Shown: positions 20,228 to 28,353 of the stretch, piece after piece
How the letters are laid out: each line of letters starts with the position of its first letter
How positions within the stretch are numbered: the first letter of the stretch is position 1
Notes under the pieces: model-generated
What the model was told of the DNA's origin: nothing
The model's database searches: none
The model's input: the letters and a program-made list of their open reading frames with translations, nothing else
Program-made: the position numbers and the translations under genes
Source: Zoogloeaceae bacterium
GTDB taxonomy: Bacteria; Pseudomonadota; Gammaproteobacteria; Burkholderiales; Rhodocyclaceae
DNA: 64,000 bases
Assembly: GCA_024235635.1 (NCBI GenBank)
Contig: JACKMA010000005.1
Coordinates: 1-64,000 of the forward strand
Direction of reading: 5' to 3'

Positions 20228-20255
20228 TTGTGGGGGCAAGTCGGCGAGTTTCAAG
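20228..20255 (-). promoter_or_regulatory. Sigma-32 heat-shock promoter of grpE-dnaK-dnaJ
   Basis: Read on the minus strand, a perfect -35 CTTGAAA (20255-20249) is followed by a 13-base spacer and the -10 box CCCCACAA (20235-20228), close to the sigma-32 consensus CCCCATNT. It ends 29 bases before the grpE ATG, so transcription would begin near 20221. Position, spacing and the chaperone operon downstream agree. No CIRCE-type inverted repeat is present here. Confidence 0.85.
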
Positions 20256-20401
20256 CCCTGGGCGAAAAAAACCGTAGAGAACTGGAGGCCGTGCTCGCGC
20301 GCTGCGGCTGGGTCACGCATGCTTGCACATCGGATGGGCAGTCATGCCACAATCGGACACTCTCCCTGATGCCCACAATGGGTGGGCGCGGAACCCTAGC
20401 G

Positions 20402-21763
20402 ATGGCGCAGAGCCCCGAAAAAGTCGGCAAATACAAGATCCTGAAGGAAATCGGGAAGGGGGCGACCGCTACAGTCTATCTTGCCGAGAGCCCGCATTAT
20501 CCGCAGCCGGTAGCACTCAAGCATATCCGCTTCGGTGAAAAGAGCCGCGACGAAGCCCGCTGGAATCGGCGTTTGATCAAGTTGCTGAAAGCCGAGAAGG
20601 CAGTCTCGAAGCGGCTCGATCACGCCCACATCATCAAGATCTTCGAGGCCGTGATCGAGCGCGAAGAGGCCTACGTGGTGATGGAATACTTCCCCGGCGA
20701 ATCGCTCGAGCGGTATTGTTCTTTCGAGAATCTGCTGCCGGTCCATCGCACGATCGGCATCGTCTTCAAGTGCTGCATGGCACTCGACTATGCCTATCGG
20801 CAGGGTATCGTGCATCGCGACATCAAGCCCGCGAACATCCTCGTAGACGATCAGGACAACGTAAAGATCACCGATTTCGGCCTGGCCCTGAACGTCTCGA
20901 AGAAGAGCGAGACGGATTCGACCTTCATCATGGGCGTGGGCTCGCCAGCCTACATGTCACCGGAGCAGATCAAGAACTATCCGCTGAACCAGAAGACCGA
21001 TCTGTTCTCGCTCGGGGTCGTGCTGTTCCACATGTTGTCGGGACGCCTGCCGTTCCGTGCCAAGAACCCGGCGCAGCTGATCTACAAGATCATCAACGCC
21101 GACGCGCCGTCGGTCAGCCAACTCAATCCGGACGTGCCCGAGCAGATGGACATGGTGATCCGCAAGGCGCTCGAGAAGGATCTCTACTCGCGCTACAAGA
21201 ACGGCGCCGAGTTCGCGAAGGATCTGTCGGCAGTTCGCTACAAGATCGTCGACGACAAGTTCGTGCCGCCGGACACCAAGCGATTTTCGATCTTGCGCAA
21301 GTTGAGCTTCTTCACCGAATTCGATGATCCTGAATTGTGGGAGGTCTTACGTCTCTCGGCCTGGCGGAAGGTCGAGGCCAACACCACGCTGATGCGCCAG
21401 GGTGACAGCGACCAGCGATTCGGTCTGGTGCTCCAGGGTGGCGTCGAACTGTCCGTCGACGGGCGGCACTTGACCGAACTCGGCGCGGGCGAGCCGTTCG
21501 GCGAAATCGCCTATCTCGACGAGATCGATCGAAAGCAGGCCCATACTGTCGTCAGCACCTGCGAGATGACCTATATCGAATTCAAGCCGTCGGCGATGGC
21601 GCTTGCTACCGAGGAGTGTCTCGAACAGTTCCGCAAGCGCCTGATCACTGTCGTCGCACGTCGACTGGCCGAGGCCGGCAAGCAGCTCTCGCAAGGTGGC
21701 GGCGCAGCCCGGCGTGGTTCGGGTTTCGCGTCCGGCTTCGAACTGAATCTGGTCGACGACTAG
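20402..21763 (+). CDS. Serine/threonine protein kinase with C-terminal cNMP-binding-type domain
   Basis: The cytoplasmic protein has 453 aa from ATG 20402. The Hanks-type kinase domain spans about residues 10-270. It has a glycine loop (IGKGATATVY), the catalytic lysine K40 (VALKHI), HRDIKPAN at 138-145 with base D140, DFG at 158-160 and the SPAYMSPEQ activation segment. It looks fully active. Residues about 300-425 form a CRP/PKA-type cyclic-nucleotide fold (LMRQGDS, GEPFGEIAYLDEIDR). The usual Arg-Ser/Thr-Ala of the phosphate-binding cassette reads Lys-Gln-Ala, so cNMP binding is uncertain. It is divergent from grpE. A small AP2-type gene follows on the same strand after 218 bases. Confidence 0.9.
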   Translation: MAQSPEKVGKYKILKEIGKGATATVYLAESPHYPQPVALKHIRFGEKSRDEARWNRRLIKLLKAEKAVSKRLDHAHIIKIFEAVIEREEAYVVMEYFPGESLERYCSFENLLPVHRTIGIVFKCCMALDYAYRQGIVHRDIKPANILVDDQDNVKITDFGLALNVSKKSETDSTFIMGVGSPAYMSPEQIKNYPLNQKTDLFSLGVVLFHMLSGRLPFRAKNPAQLIYKIINADAPSVSQLNPDVPEQMDMVIRKALEKDLYSRYKNGAEFAKDLSAVRYKIVDDKFVPPDTKRFSILRKLSFFTEFDDPELWEVLRLSAWRKVEANTTLMRQGDSDQRFGLVLQGGVELSVDGRHLTELGAGEPFGEIAYLDEIDRKQAHTVVSTCEMTYIEFKPSAMALATEECLEQFRKRLITVVARRLAEAGKQLSQGGGAARRGSGFASGFELNLVDD

Positions 21764-21981
21764 GCCCTGCGCACCCCATCGCGATCGGCCTCGCGCTTGC
21801 TGTCGTCTTCGCCGGGTGACCGGCCTTCGCTATTTGTTTGGAATCATCGCCCGTGCCTTGCCGATCTTTCGGCGATGGCGCACCGAAAGGCACTCACGAG
21901 TGCGCTCGTTTCCTAAAGTTTCGCCGCGCCACGCCGAAGAATTCCCATGTTCGGCCAGAGAAGCCAGTCGGGAGTTCGAGT
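21764..21981 (+). other. Gap of 218 bases between kinase and AP2-type gene
   Basis: No gene is supported here. The open frame of the AP2-type gene runs back into it from 21982, but without family resemblance. It contains two abutting inverted repeats at 21866-21903, listed separately, and the ribosome binding site GGAG at 21971-21974. Confidence 0.5.
21866..21903. repeat. Two abutting inverted repeats upstream of the AP2-type gene
   Basis: The first repeat has arms CTTTCGG (21866-21872) and CCGAAAG (21883-21889) around a 10-base loop. The second starts at the next base: GCACTC (21890-21895), AC, GAGTGC (21898-21903). The second is a compact palindrome as expected for a dimeric repressor operator, about 79 bases before the AP2-type start. 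The first could be a weak terminator for the kinase gene, but no T tract follows. Function is unknown. Confidence 0.5.
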
Positions 21982-22509
21982 GTGAGTCGAGGAAGCGTTT
22001 ACGGGATCAGCCGTGTCGACAACGAAGCCAGCCGCACCCATGGCTGGCTGGTGACCATCCAGAGGCGTGGCGTCATCTACCGCAAGCATTTTTCCGACGG
22101 CATGCTCGGCGGCAAGCGCAAGGCATTCGCGGCCGCACGGGAGTACCGCGACGAAGTGCTCGCCAAGTATCCGCCATTGTCGATGCAGGAGTACTCGAGC
22201 ATCGTCAAGAAGAACAACCGTTCCGGCGTCGTTGGCGTCTGCCGCTACTGTGCGTCCGAGACGCGGGACCTGCCCGAGGACAAGCAACGCTGGTTCTGGG
22301 TGGCCTCCTGGCCGCTGCCGGACGGCAAGCGCAAGCGCGTCAAGTTCTCGGTCAAGAAGTACGGCGAAGAAGGGGCCTTCCAACGAGCGCTGGCCGCCCG
22401 CCGGACCGCAATCGAAAAGCTCAACGGCAGTTTCGACCCCGGTGCCGTGCGCCGTCGCGGGCGCCGCCGGGCGACCCGCGGCATCGATCGCGAATCCGTG
22501 AGCGTGTGA
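21982..22509 (+). CDS. Small protein with two AP2/ERF-like DNA-binding modules
   Basis: I choose GTG 21982, with GGAG ending seven bases upstream, giving 175 aa; the open frame extends upstream without family resemblance. Two modules of the three-strand-plus-helix AP2 type are visible. The first is at about residues 4-60 (VYGISRVD, HGWLVTIQRRGVIYRKHF, KAFAAAREYRDEVL). The second is at about 78-150 (NNRSGVVGVCRY, WFWVASWPLPDGKRKRVKF, AFQRALAARRTAIEKL). A basic tail (VRRRGRRRATRG) ends the protein. AP2 domains bind DNA in plant ERF factors and in phage homing endonucleases. No HNH nuclease is attached here, so a DNA-binding or regulatory role is inferred only. Confidence 0.75.
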   Translation: MSRGSVYGISRVDNEASRTHGWLVTIQRRGVIYRKHFSDGMLGGKRKAFAAAREYRDEVLAKYPPLSMQEYSSIVKKNNRSGVVGVCRYCASETRDLPEDKQRWFWVASWPLPDGKRKRVKFSVKKYGEEGAFQRALAARRTAIEKLNGSFDPGAVRRRGRRRATRGIDRESVSV

Positions 22510-22558
22510 GCGACTTCCAGCACCCGTATCGCGTCGCGGAGTCGATCGGCGAGGGGCG

Positions 22559-22906
22559 TTAGCGGCGCCCGTCGTCCAGTGCGATATTGACCAGCGTCGT
22601 CAGCACGCTGTAGAGCAGGGCGGCCCAGAACGCAGACCAGAATCCACTGACCTGCAGGCCGCCGACCAACCCGGTCACCATCCAGAACGTAAGGCCGTTG
22701 ACCACCAGCGCGAACAGTCCCAGGGTCAGCAGCGTGATCGGCAGCGTGACGAGGATCAGCAACGGGCGGATCAGCGCGTTCGCGAGGCCCAACAGCAAGG
22801 CGCCGACCAGCGCCGCAGCGTAGGAATCCACCCTGAGGTCGCCGACCAGTTCCGGGATCAGCATCAGGGCGATCGCGTTCAGGGCCCACCGCAGCAGCAG
22901 CTTCAA
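22559..22906 (-). CDS. YvlD/DUF360 family 4-TM membrane protein (phage-holin-like superfamily)
   Basis: This 115-aa inner-membrane protein has four hydrophobic helices at about 5-22, 30-50, 56-78 and 84-108, with the family segment LLLGLANALIRPLLILVTLPITLLTLG. It fits the family named after mycobacterial phage holin IV and B. subtilis YvlD. In chromosomes these proteins are not lysis genes, and their function is not established. It ends 12 bases downstream of the hemH start on the same strand and so probably heads or shares the hemH transcript. Confidence 0.85.
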   Translation of the reverse strand: MKLLLRWALNAIALMLIPELVGDLRVDSYAAALVGALLLGLANALIRPLLILVTLPITLLTLGLFALVVNGLTFWMVTGLVGGLQVSGFWSAFWAALLYSVLTTLVNIALDDGRR

Positions 22907-22918
22907 GGCCGCCCGCCC

Positions 22919-24016
22919 TCAGTTGCCGGCGCCGAGCGCCCGAGCCCGTTCTGCGCTCGCAACGCGTTCGGCGTCGTCGTTGCCGGATGCCTCGAGCCAG
23001 CCACCGAGGTGAGAGAGAATCAATGACTCGAGCGCGCCGATCCAGTCGGCGCGTTCGTTGAGGCAGGGGATCAGGGAGAACCCGGTGCCGCCGTTGGCAA
23101 GGAAGGCGTCGCGACATTCCATGCCGATCTCCTCGATGGTCTCGAGGCAATCGGCGACGAAGCCCGGGCAGATCACGTCCACCTTGCGGACGCCGTCGCG
23201 CGCCATCTGTTCGAGCGTCGGCTGGGTGTAGGGCTGCAGCCACTCGGCCTTGCCGAAACGGGACTGGAAGGTCACGACCAGCCGGTCGGGCGGCAAGGCC
23301 AGCGCCTCGGCGAGCAGCCGCGCGGTCTTGCGGCATTCGCAGTGGTAGGGGTCGCCCTTGTCGAGGGTGAAGCGCGGCACGCCGTGGAAACTGACGACCA
23401 GCTTTTCGCTCTCGCCGTTGCCCTCCCAATGCTCGCGGACGCTGGCGGCGAGCGCGTCGATGTAGCCCGGGTGATCGCAGAAGCTGCGCACGAATCTCAT
23501 CTCCGGCAGATTTCGCCAGCACAGCATCGACCTCGCTGCCTCGTCGCTGACCGACGCGGTGGTGCTGGCGGCATATTGCGGATACATCGGCAGCAGCAGG
23601 ATGCGATCGCAGCCGCGGGCCCTGAGGTCGTTCAGCACGGACGGAATCGACGGCTGGCCGTAGCGCATCGCATGGACGACGACGATTTCGTCATGGCCGG
23701 CCGCGGCAAGCCGCTCGGACAGCAGCGCGGCCTGTCGCTCGGCATGCACCTTCAGCGGAGAGCCCTGGTCGGTCCACACGGTGGCGTACTTGGCGGCTGA
23801 TTTCGCGGGCCGCGTATTGAGGATGATGCCGTTCAGGATCAGCCACCAGATCGGCCGCGGGATCTCGACGACGCGGGGGTCCCACAGGAACTGCTTGAGG
23901 TAGGGACGCAGCGCGGCTGCGGTCGGCGCTTCCGGCGTGCCCAGATTGGCCAGTACCACGGCGGTTCTGCGGGCACTGCCGTGGGCATAGGCGGGTTCTT
24001 GCCGGTAGCGGGCCAT
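22919..24016 (-). CDS. hemH: Ferrochelatase
   Basis: HemH inserts ferrous iron into protoporphyrin IX to make haem. The 365-aa protein begins with a short extension, then TAVVLANLGTPEAPT. It contains the metal-site His in VVHAMRYGQPS, the LLLPMYPQYAASTTAS segment, the FHGVPRFTLDKGDPYHCEC stretch and the FQSRFGKAEWLQPYT and CPGFVADCLETIEEI motifs. It lies between hrcA, 39 bases upstream, and the YvlD-like gene on the minus strand. hrcA-hemH adjacency is common in betaproteobacteria. Confidence 0.96.
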   Translation of the reverse strand: MARYRQEPAYAHGSARRTAVVLANLGTPEAPTAAALRPYLKQFLWDPRVVEIPRPIWWLILNGIILNTRPAKSAAKYATVWTDQGSPLKVHAERQAALLSERLAAAGHDEIVVVHAMRYGQPSIPSVLNDLRARGCDRILLLPMYPQYAASTTASVSDEAARSMLCWRNLPEMRFVRSFCDHPGYIDALAASVREHWEGNGESEKLVVSFHGVPRFTLDKGDPYHCECRKTARLLAEALALPPDRLVVTFQSRFGKAEWLQPYTQPTLEQMARDGVRKVDVICPGFVADCLETIEEIGMECRDAFLANGGTGFSLIPCLNERADWIGALESLILSHLGGWLEASGNDDAERVASAERARALGAGN

Positions 24017-24055
24017 CGGCGGGCTTCCTCCATGTGGTGACCGGGTGGGGCCGAT

Positions 24056-25084
24056 TCAATCCTTGCTCGACAGCGCGCTCGACAGCAGGCGGGCCGTGAT
24101 GTCGACGATCGGAATGACGCGTTCGTAGGCCATCCGGGTCGGGCCGATGACGCCCACCGAGCCGACGATACGGCCGTCCACCTCATAAGGGGCGCTGATC
24201 ACGCTGCAGCCGTCTAGCGGCTCGATGCCGGATTCGCCGCCGATGAAGATCTGCACACCTTCGGCCTCGTGCGACAGATCGAGCAATTGCATCAGACTGG
24301 TCTTCTGTTCGAACAGGCGGAACAGTTCGCGCAGTTGGGCAATGTTCGACGACAGGTCCTCGGAGTCGAGCAGGTTGTTTTCGCCCGACAGGATACAGTC
24401 GTCGGGATTCTCGCTGAAGGCTTCGCTGCCGGCAGCCATCGCCGCGGTCATCAACTCGCTGACGTCGCTGTGCAACTTCTTCAGTTCGGCCTTCAGCAGT
24501 TCGCGGATCTGCACGAAGTCGCGCCCGGCATAGTGCTCGTTGAGGAAGTTCGCCGCCTCGACCAGTTCCGATGCGGTGTAGGCGCGCCGCGTCATGATCA
24601 CCCGGTTCTGGACGTCCCCGGCGGTTGTCACGATGATCAGCAGGATGCGTTGCGGCGACAGGCTGATGAATTCAATCTGGCGGATCCGCGCATTCTGCTT
24701 GCGCGGTGAGACGACGACGCCGGCGAAGCGGGTCAGGTCCGAGAGCAGGTGCGAGGCGCTGTTGATCACGCGCTGGGGTTGATCGCGCTGCAACTGGCCT
24801 TCGAGTTCCAGCACTCGAGTCTTTGCCAGTGGCTGCACGGTCAGCAGGCTGTCGACGAAGAAGCGGTAACCGCGTGCGGTGGGGATGCGTCCGGCCGAGG
24901 TGTGCGGGCTGGCGATGAAGCCGGCTTCCTCGAGATCGGACATCACGTTGCGGATCGTTGCCGGCGACAGCTCGAGACCGGACACCCGCGACAGCGCCCG
25001 GGAGCCGATCGGCTGCCCTTCGGCGATATAGCGCTCGATGAGCGTCTTCAGCAGGATCTGGGAACGGTTGTCGAGATCGTTCAT
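24056..25084 (-). CDS. hrcA: Heat-inducible transcription repressor HrcA
   Basis: HrcA binds CIRCE operators (TTAGCACTC-N9-GAGTGCTAA) and represses chaperone genes, with GroEL as its co-chaperone. The 342-aa protein starts at ATG 25084. The N-terminal winged helix covers about residues 1-75 (SRALSRVSGLELSPATIRNVMSDLE), followed by the GAF-like dimerisation region with SAGRIPTARGYRFFVD in between. No CIRCE was seen upstream of hrcA, grpE or dnaK, so its targets (typically groESL) are probably outside the window. It is divergent from nadK. Confidence 0.95.
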   Translation of the reverse strand: MNDLDNRSQILLKTLIERYIAEGQPIGSRALSRVSGLELSPATIRNVMSDLEEAGFIASPHTSAGRIPTARGYRFFVDSLLTVQPLAKTRVLELEGQLQRDQPQRVINSASHLLSDLTRFAGVVVSPRKQNARIRQIEFISLSPQRILLIIVTTAGDVQNRVIMTRRAYTASELVEAANFLNEHYAGRDFVQIRELLKAELKKLHSDVSELMTAAMAAGSEAFSENPDDCILSGENNLLDSEDLSSNIAQLRELFRLFEQKTSLMQLLDLSHEAEGVQIFIGGESGIEPLDGCSVISAPYEVDGRIVGSVGVIGPTRMAYERVIPIVDITARLLSSALSSKD

Positions 25085-25192
25085 GGCGCCGGGTTCCGGT
25101 AACGACAGCGATTCTAAGAAACTCGAGCCTGGGCGCAAAGCGCGCTTCTGCCGGATCACGCGCGCGCCGGCGTTTGTGATCTAATTCGGGCC

Positions 25193-26077
25193 ATGGAGAG
25201 CCAATTCAAGACCATCGCGCTAATCGGCAAGTACCAGAGTCAGGACGTGTCGGACGCGGTGCTCAAGCTCGCCCAGTTTCTGCGCGATCATGGACGGAAG
25301 GTCTGGATCGAGCAGGGTACTGCCAGCTCGACCGGTTTGAGCGCGGCCTATCCGGTGAGCACCTACGACGAGATCGGTGCCGGAGCCGACCTTGCGATCG
25401 TCCTCGGCGGCGACGGCACGATGCTCAATTCGGCGCGCCGGCTGGCCGAATATACCGTGCCGATGGTCGGGATCAACCAGGGACGACTCGGCTTCCTGAC
25501 CGACCTCGCGCGCGACGATGCGCTGGCCGGCATCGGCGAGATCCTGGCCGGTCGCTATGTCGCCGAGTCGCGCGCCATGCTCGACTCCGAAGTGGTGCGC
25601 GGCGACCAGCGGGTGTTCCACACGCTGGCCTTGAACGACGTCGTCGTGAACAAGGGCGAGTTGGGACGGATGATCGAGTTCGACGTCATGATCAACGGAG
25701 AATTCGTCTACACCCAGCGTTCCGACGGCATGATCGTATCGACGCCGACGGGGTCGACCGCCTACGCGCTGTCGTCGAACGGCCCGATTCTGCATCCGCG
25801 CGTGGACGGCATCGCGCTGGTGCCGATGTGCCCCCACACGCTGACGGCCCGTCCGATCACCCTGCCCAACGATTTCGTCATCGACATGATGCTGAAGCCG
25901 CCGCACGATGCCCGCGTGCACTTCGACGGTCAGACCCGCTTCGACGCCCGCGCCGGCGATCTCGTCCGGGTGACCCGGTCGAGCCAGTCGATCCAGCTGC
26001 TGCACCCCGAGAACTACAGCTATTTTTCGATGCTGCGCGAGAAGCTGCACTGGAGCGCGTCGCCGCGTCAGCTTTGA
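25193..26077 (+). CDS. nadK: NAD kinase
   Basis: NadK phosphorylates NAD to NADP using ATP or polyphosphate. The 294-aa protein carries GGDGTML at 72-78 with catalytic D74, GINQGRLGFLTD, and the NAD-binding STPTGSTAYALSSNGP. ATG 25193 is the only sensible start, 108 bases from the divergent hrcA. It is followed after 15 bases by recN, the usual nadK-recN pair in proteobacteria. Confidence 0.97.
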   Translation: MESQFKTIALIGKYQSQDVSDAVLKLAQFLRDHGRKVWIEQGTASSTGLSAAYPVSTYDEIGAGADLAIVLGGDGTMLNSARRLAEYTVPMVGINQGRLGFLTDLARDDALAGIGEILAGRYVAESRAMLDSEVVRGDQRVFHTLALNDVVVNKGELGRMIEFDVMINGEFVYTQRSDGMIVSTPTGSTAYALSSNGPILHPRVDGIALVPMCPHTLTARPITLPNDFVIDMMLKPPHDARVHFDGQTRFDARAGDLVRVTRSSQSIQLLHPENYSYFSMLREKLHWSASPRQL

Positions 26078-26092
26078 GTCGTCCCCGCATCC

Positions 26093-27754
26093 ATGCTGCG
26101 ATCCCTGCAGATTCGCGACTTCGTCATCGTTGACCAGCTCGATCTGGAATTCGGCGCCGGCTTCGGTGCGCTGACCGGCGAGACCGGTGCCGGCAAGTCG
26201 ATCCTGCTCGACGCGCTGTCGCTGCTGCTCGGCGCCCGCGGCGACGCCAGCATGATTCGCGAGGGATGCGAGCGCGCCGAGGTGGGAGCCGAATTCGACC
26301 TGCCGGCCATCGCCGAGATCGGTGACTGGCTCGCGCACAACCAGTTCGATGTCGACGATGGCGTGCTGCTGTTGCGACGGGTGCTGGATCGCAGTGGCCG
26401 CTCCCGCGCCTGGATCAACGGCACGGTGGCCACCCTGGCCCAGTTGCGGGCACTCGGCGACGGGCTGGCCGACATCCATGGCCAGCATGCACACCACGCG
26501 CTGCTGAAGGGTGAGGCCCAGCGGCGGATGCTCGATGCCCTGGGTGATGCCGAAGCGCTGGCGCTGCGGGTCGCGGCCGCCTGGCACGATTGGCAGCAGG
26601 CAATCGCGGCGCGGCAACAGGCCGAGCAGGACAGCGAGCGGCTGGCGCGCGAGCGGGAGCTGCTCGACTGGCGCCTCGAAGAACTCGGCGCCGTCGGCTT
26701 CGATCCCGCGGAATGGACGACGCTGAACCAGGAACAGTCGCGCCTTGCTCACGCCGCCAGGCTGCTCGAGGGCGCGCAGGCGGCGCGCGAGGCGCTGACC
26801 CAGGCCGAACCCGGCGTGGTCGATCAGCTCGAGCGCCACGCCGCGCAGCTTTCCACTCTGGCGGCATTCGATCCGGACCTCGGCGACATCGCCGAGTTGC
26901 TTCGGACCGCAGCCATCCAGGCGGGTGAGGCGGCGCTCGGGCTCGGCCGTTATTGCGAGCGGCTCGACATCGATCCGCAACGCCTGGCGGAGGTGGACGA
27001 GCGTATTGCACGAGTCACCGCCGTTGCGCGCAAGTACCGGGTCGAGCCCGACGGATTGCCGCAATTGCTGACCACCACCGTGGCCGAGGCCCGCCGGCTG
27101 GCCGAAGCCACCGACGTCACTTCGCTGGCGGCCGTGGAACGGGCGCGGGAAGGCGCCTACCGAGAGGATGCGGCGGCGCTGTCGGCACTGCGGCGGCAGG
27201 CGGCAGATGCCCTCGGCCGGGACGTCAGCGAGGCAATGCAATCACTGGCGATGGCCGGGGGACGCTTCGAGGTCGCGCTCGAGGCGGAACCACAGGGCAG
27301 CGCTCACGGCCTCGAGCGAGTGGAGTTCCGCGTCGCCGGTGGCACCGGCCAAGCCCTGCGGGCGCTCGGCAAGGTCGCCTCCGGCGGTGAGCTGTCGCGT
27401 ATCGGTCTGGCCATCCAGGTGATCGCGAGCCGGGACGGCGGCACCCCGACGCTGATCTTCGATGAGGTCGATGTCGGTGTCGGTGGCCGGGTGGCCGAGA
27501 TCGTCGGTCAGATGCTGCGCCGCCTCGGCCGGGAGCGCCAGGTGCTGTGCGTGACCCACCTGCCGCAGGTGGCGGCCCAGGCCGACTGGCAATGGACGAT
27601 CTCGAAGGAGGTGCGCGAGGGCGCGACCCTGAGCCGGGTACGCGAACTCGACGACGACGGCCGCGTCGACGAAATCGCCCGCATGTTGGGCGGCATTCAG
27701 ATCACCGCGACGACCCGCGAACACGCCAGCGAGATGCTCGGCCGACGCGACTGA
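26093..27754 (+). CDS. recN: DNA repair protein RecN
   Basis: RecN is an SMC-like ATPase acting at double-strand breaks. The 553-aa protein has Walker A GETGAGKS at 29-36, a long coiled-coil middle with a short hinge, the ABC signature near ASGGELSRIGLAIQ, Walker B LIFDEVDVGVGG and the H-loop CVTHLPQVAAQAD. The length is normal. SOS control is typical of recN, but I found no LexA box in the 15 bases before it; it is probably read from the nadK promoter. Confidence 0.96.
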   Translation: MLRSLQIRDFVIVDQLDLEFGAGFGALTGETGAGKSILLDALSLLLGARGDASMIREGCERAEVGAEFDLPAIAEIGDWLAHNQFDVDDGVLLLRRVLDRSGRSRAWINGTVATLAQLRALGDGLADIHGQHAHHALLKGEAQRRMLDALGDAEALALRVAAAWHDWQQAIAARQQAEQDSERLARERELLDWRLEELGAVGFDPAEWTTLNQEQSRLAHAARLLEGAQAAREALTQAEPGVVDQLERHAAQLSTLAAFDPDLGDIAELLRTAAIQAGEAALGLGRYCERLDIDPQRLAEVDERIARVTAVARKYRVEPDGLPQLLTTTVAEARRLAEATDVTSLAAVERAREGAYREDAAALSALRRQAADALGRDVSEAMQSLAMAGGRFEVALEAEPQGSAHGLERVEFRVAGGTGQALRALGKVASGGELSRIGLAIQVIASRDGGTPTLIFDEVDVGVGGRVAEIVGQMLRRLGRERQVLCVTHLPQVAAQADWQWTISKEVREGATLSRVRELDDDGRVDEIARMLGGIQITATTREHASEMLGRRD

Positions 27755-27769
27755 GCGCAAGATTTCCGC

Positions 27770-28204
27770 TCATTCCTCCTGCCGGTGGGGACAATCCTCT
27801 TTCAGGCATTCGGCGTACAGGTAGAGGGCGTGATCCTTCACCGCAAAGCCGCGTTCGGCGGCGACCGCCTGCTGGCGTCGCTCGATCTCGGCATCGTAGA
27901 ACTCGACCACCCGGCCGCATTGCACGCACACCAGGTGATCGTGGTGCTTGCCTTCGTTGAGTTCGAACACCGCCTTGCCGGATTCGAAGAAATGCCGCTC
28001 CAGCAGTCCGGCCTGCTCGAACTGGGTGAGCACCCGATAGACCGTCGCGAGACCGATGTCCATGCCGTCCTGCATCAGCAGACGATAGACATCCTCGGCG
28101 GTCAGGTGCCGCTGCTCGGTGTGCTGGAACAGGTCGAGAATCTTCAGCCGAGGAAAGGTCGCCTTGAGGCCGATGTTCTTGAGGTTCTGGGAATTGGAGG
28201 GCAT
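27770..28204 (-). CDS. fur: Ferric uptake regulator Fur
   Basis: Fur is an iron-dependent repressor. The 144-aa protein has an N-terminal winged helix (LKATFPRLKILDLFQ; GLATVYRVLTQFEQAGL) and a metal-binding dimerisation domain with HHDH at 87-90 and the zinc pair C93-x2-C96; more His and Cys lie at the end (CLKEDCPH). It is convergent with recN, 15 bases away, and divergent from bamE. The fur-bamE divergent pair is a standard betaproteobacterial feature. Confidence 0.96.
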   Translation of the reverse strand: MPSNSQNLKNIGLKATFPRLKILDLFQHTEQRHLTAEDVYRLLMQDGMDIGLATVYRVLTQFEQAGLLERHFFESGKAVFELNEGKHHDHLVCVQCGRVVEFYDAEIERRQQAVAAERGFAVKDHALYLYAECLKEDCPHRQEE

Positions 28205-28353
28205 GGGGATCCGGAACCGCGCTCTGGTGGGGGCTGCTGCCGCCGGACCCGGCTCGGGCGGAGGCAGCCGCTATGATATATTTTCGCCCCGTTCTGAGAA
28301 AGGCGGACCGTCCCGGCCCGTCGCCGCAGCCCACCAACAGGAAACTCCGACCG

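Noticed and set aside
25220..27241. 673-codon frame antisense to nadK and recN
   Set aside because: Both sense genes have clear catalytic motifs; this frame is a shadow.
28261..28290. Possible Fur box or -10 (TATGATATATTTT) between fur and bamE
   Set aside because: AT-rich, but no good match to the 19-base Fur box and no -35 at the right distance.
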